Source of the DNA: an uncultured Clostridia bacterium | GTDB taxonomy: Bacteria; Bacillota; Clostridia; Oscillospirales; CAG-272 | Direction of reading: 5' to 3' | NCBI GenBank assembly: GCA_946404295.1 | Contig: CAMJDE010000047.1 | Span: 1 to 10,125, forward strand | Length of the DNA: 10,125 bases | Shown here: one piece after another, positions 6,502 through 10,125 of the stretch | Layout: each line of letters starts with the position of its first letter | How positions within the stretch are numbered: the stretch's first letter is position 1 | Position numbers and translations under genes: made by a program | The notes under the pieces: generated by a model | Seen by the model: only the letters and a program-made list of their open reading frames with translations | The model's database searches: none | What the model was told of the DNA's origin: nothing

Positions 6502-7197
6502 ATGACGAAAGTACAGAACTTTTTGAAGGGTCTGATCAAAGAGAACCCGGTTCTCGTCCTGATCCTCGGCACCTGCCCGACCCTCGCCACCACGACCTCG
6601 ATTCTGAACGCCCTCGGGATGGGCGTCGCCGCGACGGTCGTCCTGCTCTCTTCCAATATGGCGATCTCCGCGCTCCGCAAAGTGATCCCCGACAAGGTGC
6701 GGATCCCCTGCTACATCGTCCTGATCGCCGGATTCGTGACGGCGGTGGAACTGTTGCTCCACGCCTTCGTTCCCTCGCTCTACGATTCGCTCGGCATCTA
6801 CCTCGCCCTGATCGTCGTCAACTGCATCATTCTCGGGCGCGCCGAAATGTACGCCTCGAAGAACGGGGTGCTCGATTCGGCGATCGACGGTCTCGGGATG
6901 GGCTGCGGCTTTATCCTCGCGCTCTTCGCGATGTCGTTTGTCCGCGAGGTGTTCGGCGCGGGCTCCTTCTGCGGGATCGAGATCCCCGTCCTCTCGAGGT
7001 ACTGCATCCCGATTTTGGCGAAAACCCCCGGGGGTTTTCTCGTGTTCGGGTGCTTGATCGCCGTCGTCAACGCGATCACCAAGGGCAAAGCGATCAAGAA
7101 AAAGGACTTCGGCTGCGCCGGCTGCCCGTCGGCTATCGTGTGCGGAAAACTCTCCTGCACGGATGAAGCCAAGGTCGGAGAGGAGGCGGCGAAATGA
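6502..7197 (+). CDS. rnfE: Rnf complex membrane subunit RnfE with a cysteine-rich tail
   Basis: RnfE is one of two homologous six-helix membrane subunits (with RnfA) that together hold an intramembrane iron-sulfur centre and form the core of the pump. The 231-aa protein has the half-site motif GTCPTLA with C25 and the inverted-repeat counterpart VVNC with C108. The NVREVFGAGS-type family segment appears here as FVREVFGAGS. After the last helix it has a charged, cysteine-rich tail with C205, C208, C214 and C219 (spacing CX2CX5CX4C). E. coli-type RnfE lacks such a tail as far as I know. A metal or redox role for it is inference only. The start follows the merged stop/ribosome site at 6488-6497. 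The gene end overlaps rnfA by ATGA. Confidence 0.94.
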   Translation: MTKVQNFLKGLIKENPVLVLILGTCPTLATTTSILNALGMGVAATVVLLSSNMAISALRKVIPDKVRIPCYIVLIAGFVTAVELLLHAFVPSLYDSLGIYLALIVVNCIILGRAEMYASKNGVLDSAIDGLGMGCGFILALFAMSFVREVFGAGSFCGIEIPVLSRYCIPILAKTPGGFLVFGCLIAVVNAITKGKAIKKKDFGCAGCPSAIVCGKLSCTDEAKVGEEAAK

Positions 7198-7784
7198 AGT
7201 TTTTGATGATTATTATGACCTCGGTCCTCGTCAACAACTACGTTCTCTCGCGCTTCCTCGGCATCTGTCCCTTCCTCGGCGTGTCGAAAAAACTGAATCA
7301 GGCGACCGGAATGGGGATCGCCGTCACCTTCGTGATGCTGCTCGCGACCTCGGTGACCTGGCCGATCCAGACCTATCTTCTCGACCGGTTCAACCTCGGC
7401 TATCTGCAGACCATCGTCTTTATCCTCGTGATCGCGGCGCTCGTGCAGTTCGTCGAGATCGTCTTGAAGAAGTATCTGCCCGCCCTGCACGCCTCGCTCG
7501 GCATCTATCTGCCGCTGATCACCACCAACTGCGCCGTTCTCGGCGTGACCATCAACAATATCCGGGACGGCTACACCTTCCTCGAATCGATGGTCAGTTC
7601 GCTCGGATGCGGGATCGGGTTCCTCTTCGCGATGGTGCTCTTCTCCGGGGTGCGCTCGCGGCTCGAGGACGCCGAACCGCCAAAGGCGTTCGAGGGGCTT
7701 CCCATCACGCTGATCGCCGCCGCGATCACGAGTCTGTCGCTCTTCGGGTTCTCCGGGGTCGCGACCGGGCTCTTCGGCGGATAA
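7194..7784 (+). CDS. rnfA: Rnf complex membrane subunit RnfA
   Basis: RnfA is the partner of RnfE, a six-helix membrane protein of related fold and opposite orientation. The two share the intramembrane iron-sulfur site. At 196 aa it has normal length. C25 lies in GICPFLG and C113 in TTNCAVLGV, the two expected cluster ligands, and the VNNYVLSRFLG start is diagnostic of the family. The ribosome site GAGGAGG (7180-7186) lies within the last codons of rnfE, and the ATGA overlap suggests coupled translation and equal amounts of the two partners. No unusual residues are seen. Confidence 0.96.
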   Translation: MKFLMIIMTSVLVNNYVLSRFLGICPFLGVSKKLNQATGMGIAVTFVMLLATSVTWPIQTYLLDRFNLGYLQTIVFILVIAALVQFVEIVLKKYLPALHASLGIYLPLITTNCAVLGVTINNIRDGYTFLESMVSSLGCGIGFLFAMVLFSGVRSRLEDAEPPKAFEGLPITLIAAAITSLSLFGFSGVATGLFGG

Positions 7785-7792
7785 GGGGGTGA
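7783..7792 (+). promoter_or_regulatory. Ribosome site of rnfB merged with the rnfA stop codon
   Basis: AAGGGGGTGA begins inside the rnfA TAA (7782-7784), as at the rnfG/rnfE junction, and ends 7 bases before the ATG of rnfB at 7800. Confidence 0.75.
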
Positions 7793-7799
7793 ACGAACC

Positions 7800-8672
7800 A
7801 TGTTGACCGCTATTCTGACCGCCGTTCTGGTCGTCGCCGTGACCGGGCTGATCTGCGCCGTCCTGCTCGTCGTCGCCGCCAAGTACTTCCACGTTCCCGT
7901 CGACGAAAAGCAGATCAAGGCGCGCGAGTGCCTGCCGGGCGCCAACTGCGGCGCCTGCGGCTACACCGGCTGCGACGGCTACGCCAAAGCCCTCGCCTCG
8001 GGCGAGGAGACCCGCTCCAACCTCTGCGTTCCCGGCGCCGACGCCGTCGCGAAACAACTCTCCGACGCGCTGGGGCTCGCCTACGCCGACGTGATCGAGC
8101 AGGTCGCCACGATCCATTGCGGCGGCGACTGCACGCAGGCGAAGAAACGCGCCGATTATCAGGGAATGTCGTCCTGCGCCGCCGCCAACCTCTTCTATGC
8201 GGGAAGCGGACTCTGCCCGAACGGCTGTATCGGGCTCGGGGACTGCGCCCGCGCCTGCCCCAACGGCGCGATCTGTATTGAAAACGGGATCGCCCGCATC
8301 GACACCCGCAAATGCACCGGGTGCGGCATCTGCACCCGTACCTGCCCGCATCACCTGATCGACCTGATGCCCGACGTCGAACGGGTGCTCGTGACCTGCT
8401 CGAACACCGAAAAGGGCGCCGATACCCGCAAAGCGTGCACGCACGGCTGCATCGGGTGCAAAAAGTGCGAAAAGAACTGTCCTTCGGGTGCGATCACCGT
8501 CGTCGACAATCTCGCCCGGATCGATTACGCCAAATGCACCAACTGCGACACCTGCGCCAAGAACTGCCCGACCGGGTGCATTATGATCTCCGATTTCTCG
8601 GGGATCCACCGCTATACCGTCGTCCCGGAAAAGACCGCGGAGAAGACCGCGGAGACCCCCGCGACGGTCTGA
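7800..8672 (+). CDS. rnfB: Rnf complex iron-sulfur subunit RnfB (ferredoxin entry)
   Basis: RnfB accepts electrons from reduced ferredoxin on the cytoplasmic side and passes them into the complex. The 290-aa protein has an N-terminal membrane helix (about 3-27) and then the Fe-S domain with C50, C53, C58 and C76 in the GANCGACGYTGC context. Four ferredoxin-type 4Fe-4S motifs follow: C139/C143/C149/C153, C172/C175/C178/C182, C217/C220/C223/C227 and C246/C249/C252/C256. This suggests at least five clusters, more than proteobacterial RnfB and in line with the extended clostridial form. Each canonical motif exchanges its fourth cysteine with the neighbouring motif in the usual paired arrangement. 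The tail ends in a small K-T-A-E duplication (8628-8651). It is the last rnf gene. Confidence 0.96.
   Translation: MLTAILTAVLVVAVTGLICAVLLVVAAKYFHVPVDEKQIKARECLPGANCGACGYTGCDGYAKALASGEETRSNLCVPGADAVAKQLSDALGLAYADVIEQVATIHCGGDCTQAKKRADYQGMSSCAAANLFYAGSGLCPNGCIGLGDCARACPNGAICIENGIARIDTRKCTGCGICTRTCPHHLIDLMPDVERVLVTCSNTEKGADTRKACTHGCIGCKKCEKNCPSGAITVVDNLARIDYAKCTNCDTCAKNCPTGCIMISDFSGIHRYTVVPEKTAEKTAETPATV
8628..8651 (+). repeat. 12-base tandem duplication in the tail of rnfB
   Basis: Two adjacent 12-base units, GAAAAGACCGCG and GAGAAGACCGCG, differ at one base and encode E-K-T-A twice, followed by a further Glu-Thr. It lies after the last iron-sulfur motif in what looks like a flexible tail, where slippage would be tolerated. 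Confidence 0.7.
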
Positions 8673-8683
8673 CGAACAAAAGC

Positions 8684-8719
8684 GAGGATTGCCGCCCGGC
8701 GGCAATCCTCTCTCTGTTA
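8684..8719 (+). terminator. Perfect hairpin after rnfB, probable weak terminator or transcript-end element
   Basis: Bases 8684-8695 pair perfectly with 8699-8710 (12 bp, 3-base loop). The following stretch is pyrimidine-rich, TCTCTCTGTT, rather than a pure T run, so termination may be partial. It starts 11 bases after the rnfB stop and lies before the ribosome site of the next gene. That would let some rnf transcripts read through into the DUF512 gene. Confidence 0.55.
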
Positions 8720-8744
8720 CAAACGAACGAAAGGAGGGCTTGAT

Positions 8745-10046
8745 ATGGTCCGGATCACGAAAGTCGACCCCGGCAGCCGCGCCGACCGCGCGGGGGTCCG
8801 GGCGGGCGACGATCTTCTTTCGATCAACGGCGAGGAGATCCGCGACGTGCTGGATTATCGGTTCTATCTTGCCGACAAAAAGATCGATCTTGCCCTTCTG
8901 CGCGACGGAACCCCCTATACCGTCACGGTCAAAAAGGGGACCTACGACGATATCGGGCTGGACTTCGCGACGCCCCTGATGGATGAAAAACAGTCCTGCC
9001 GGAACAAGTGCGTGTTCTGCTTCATCGACCAGTTGCCGAAGGGGATGCGCAAGTCGCTCTATTTCAAGGACGACGACTCGCGGCTCTCGTTTCTGCACGG
9101 GAACTACATCACGCTGACCAATATGACCGAGCGGGATATCGACCGGATCATCAAGATGCGCTTTTCGCCGATCAACGTCTCTGTGCATACGACCAACCCG
9201 GAACTGCGCGTTCGGATGATGAAGAACAAGCGCGCCGGAGCCGTCCTCGCCTATCTGCCGAAACTCGCCGCCTCGGGCATCGAACTGCATTGTCAGATCG
9301 TTCTGTGCCGTGGACTGAACGACGGGGCGGAACTGGACCGCACGATGCGGGATCTTGCCGCCCTCGCCCCCGCCGTGGATTCGGTCTCGGTGGTTCCCGC
9401 CGGGTTGACCGATCACCGCAACGGGCTGTATCCGCTCACCCCGTTTACCCCGGACGAGTGCGCCGCCGTGATCGCGCAGGTGGACGCGTTCGCTTCGGAG
9501 TGCCTCGCGAAGCACGGCTCGCGGCTCTTCTTCTGCGCCGACGAGTTCTATCTGTCCGCCGGACTGCCGATCCCGGACGAGGACTATTACGAGGGGTACC
9601 CGCAGCTCGAGAACGGCGTGGGGATGATCCGCTCGGCGCTCGAGGATTTTACCGCGGAACTCGACGCGGCGCCGCCCCCGTCCCCCGACGCCGCGCCGCG
9701 CACGGTCACGCTGGCGACCGGGGTCGCCGCCGAGGGGCTGATGCGGGAACTCGCCCGGATGACGCACGAGAAGTACCCGCGCGTGTCGGTCAACGTCCGT
9801 GCGATCAAAAACGACTTTTTCGGACACTCGGTCACGGTGTCGGGACTGCTGACGGGGCAGGATCTCAAACGGCAGCTCGCCGGGCTTGATCTCGGCGCCG
9901 CTTGCCTGATCCCCTCCTCCGCCCTCCGCGCGGGCGAGGACGTGTTCCTCGACGATATGACCGTCTCCGACCTCTCGTCCGCCCTCGGCGTCCCCGTGAT
10001 CCCGACCGACGAAAGCAATCTCCTCTCCGAGATGCTCGGGGAATAG
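8745..10046 (+). CDS. PDZ-radical SAM-DUF512 family protein
   Basis: This is a conserved iron-sulfur oxidoreductase of unproven function found widely in Firmicutes and cyanobacteria. The 433 aa begin with a PDZ-like domain (about 1-65) and then a radical-SAM segment with the cluster cysteines C85, C89 and C92 (CX3CX2C) in the family signature FCFIDQLPKGMR. The middle part resembles a partial radical-SAM barrel, and the C-terminal portion (about 300-433) is the DUF512 domain. Radical-SAM proteins cleave S-adenosylmethionine with a reduced 4Fe-4S cluster, but the substrate of this one is not known to me. The ATG at 8745 follows AAAGGAGG (8730-8737) with 7 bases between. In many Clostridia this gene lies just before the GTPase gene der. 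Here the window ends too soon to see. It may be partly cotranscribed with rnf. Confidence 0.93.
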   Translation: MVRITKVDPGSRADRAGVRAGDDLLSINGEEIRDVLDYRFYLADKKIDLALLRDGTPYTVTVKKGTYDDIGLDFATPLMDEKQSCRNKCVFCFIDQLPKGMRKSLYFKDDDSRLSFLHGNYITLTNMTERDIDRIIKMRFSPINVSVHTTNPELRVRMMKNKRAGAVLAYLPKLAASGIELHCQIVLCRGLNDGAELDRTMRDLAALAPAVDSVSVVPAGLTDHRNGLYPLTPFTPDECAAVIAQVDAFASECLAKHGSRLFFCADEFYLSAGLPIPDEDYYEGYPQLENGVGMIRSALEDFTAELDAAPPPSPDAAPRTVTLATGVAAEGLMRELARMTHEKYPRVSVNVRAIKNDFFGHSVTVSGLLTGQDLKRQLAGLDLGAACLIPSSALRAGEDVFLDDMTVSDLSSALGVPVIPTDESNLLSEMLGE

Positions 10047-10068
10047 GACGGGGGGAACGAGGGGAACG

Positions 10069-10093
10069 CGCGCTTTCTTTCGTAGAAAGCGCG
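10069..10093. other. Perfect 10-bp hairpin downstream of the DUF512 gene, no U-tract
   Basis: Bases 10069-10078 pair with 10084-10093 around the 5-base loop TTCGT. Neither strand has a T run after the stem, so it is not a standard terminator. The flanks are a G-rich stretch (10050-10064) and, to the right, an A-rich stretch up to the window edge. The rest of 10047-10125 holds no supported gene. It could be part of a dispersed repeat, an attenuator or a structured leader of the next gene. Confidence 0.5.
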
Positions 10094-10125
10094 GCAAAGA
10101 ACTTTATGATGGTGGTAAAGGGCTT

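Noticed and set aside
3675..8672. The Na+-translocating NADH:quinone oxidoreductase (Nqr) as an alternative identity
   Set aside because: The presence of RnfB with multiple ferredoxin clusters, RnfC with two 4Fe-4S motifs and the CDGEAB order, together with the lack of an NqrF-type flavoprotein, identifies Rnf rather than Nqr.
6798..10097. A 1099-codon open frame on the minus strand opposite rnfE, rnfA, rnfB and the DUF512 gene
   Set aside because: It lies opposite five well-supported features, has a low-complexity Arg/Gly/Asp/His-rich translation with no recognisable domain, and arises from the GC-rich third-position bias that removes stop codons in the antisense frame.
10106..10125. A possible gene start (ATG at 10106) at the right edge
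   Set aside because: No ribosome binding site precedes it and only six codons are visible before the window ends.

Overview
The window looks like chromosomal DNA from a GC-rich, anaerobic, uncultivated-type Clostridia (Oscillospirales-like, inferred). Four things suggest this: strong Shine-Dalgarno sites, consensus housekeeping (sigma-A type) promoters, an Rnf cluster in the clostridial order rnfCDGEAB, and a DUF512 radical-SAM gene. Codon use and base composition look uniform across the window. I see no insertion sequence, phage gene, tRNA, rRNA or CRISPR array, and no gene-free stretch longer than about 210 bases.

Left part (1-1247). The 3' part of a CarD/CdnL-family transcription regulator runs in from the window edge and ends at a strong intrinsic terminator (462-492). 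A small Sfp-type 4'-phosphopantetheinyl transferase gene lies convergent to it on the minus strand. It has its own promoter, which diverges from the promoter of the next gene. The 152-base divergent region holds two good promoters whose -35 elements sit in the arms of an inverted repeat. It also holds a second, nested inverted repeat and two A/T tracts spaced about two helical turns apart.

Middle left (1248-3520). A complete Cu(+)-type P1B ATPase (copA, 738 aa, one N-terminal metal-binding domain) is followed by a strong terminator. No copper chaperone or CsoR/CopY regulator gene lies next to it within the window.

Rnf operon (3559-8710). A full-consensus promoter (TTGACA, 17 bases, TATAAT) and a leader of about 80 bases with a possible hairpin precede rnfC-rnfD-rnfG-rnfE-rnfA-rnfB. 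The genes are tightly packed, with ATGA overlaps or 12-15 base gaps. Together they encode a complete ion-translocating ferredoxin:NAD+ oxidoreductase. RnfB receives electrons from ferredoxin and RnfC is the NADH/NAD+ module. RnfD and RnfG carry covalent FMN, and RnfA and RnfE form the membrane core with the intramembrane iron-sulfur site. The apbE flavin transferase needed for maturation is not in the window. Whether the ion is Na+ or H+ cannot be read from the sequence.

Right end (8684-10125). A perfect 12-bp hairpin separates rnfB from a PDZ/radical-SAM/DUF512 protein gene. After that gene comes a short non-coding tail with a perfect 10-bp hairpin lacking a U-tract.

The genes belong to known families, and I found no convincing new multi-gene system. 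The points most worth a second look are the four-cysteine tail on RnfE, the repeated intercistronic junction designs in the rnf operon, the structured divergent promoter region, and the two hairpins flanking the DUF512 gene.
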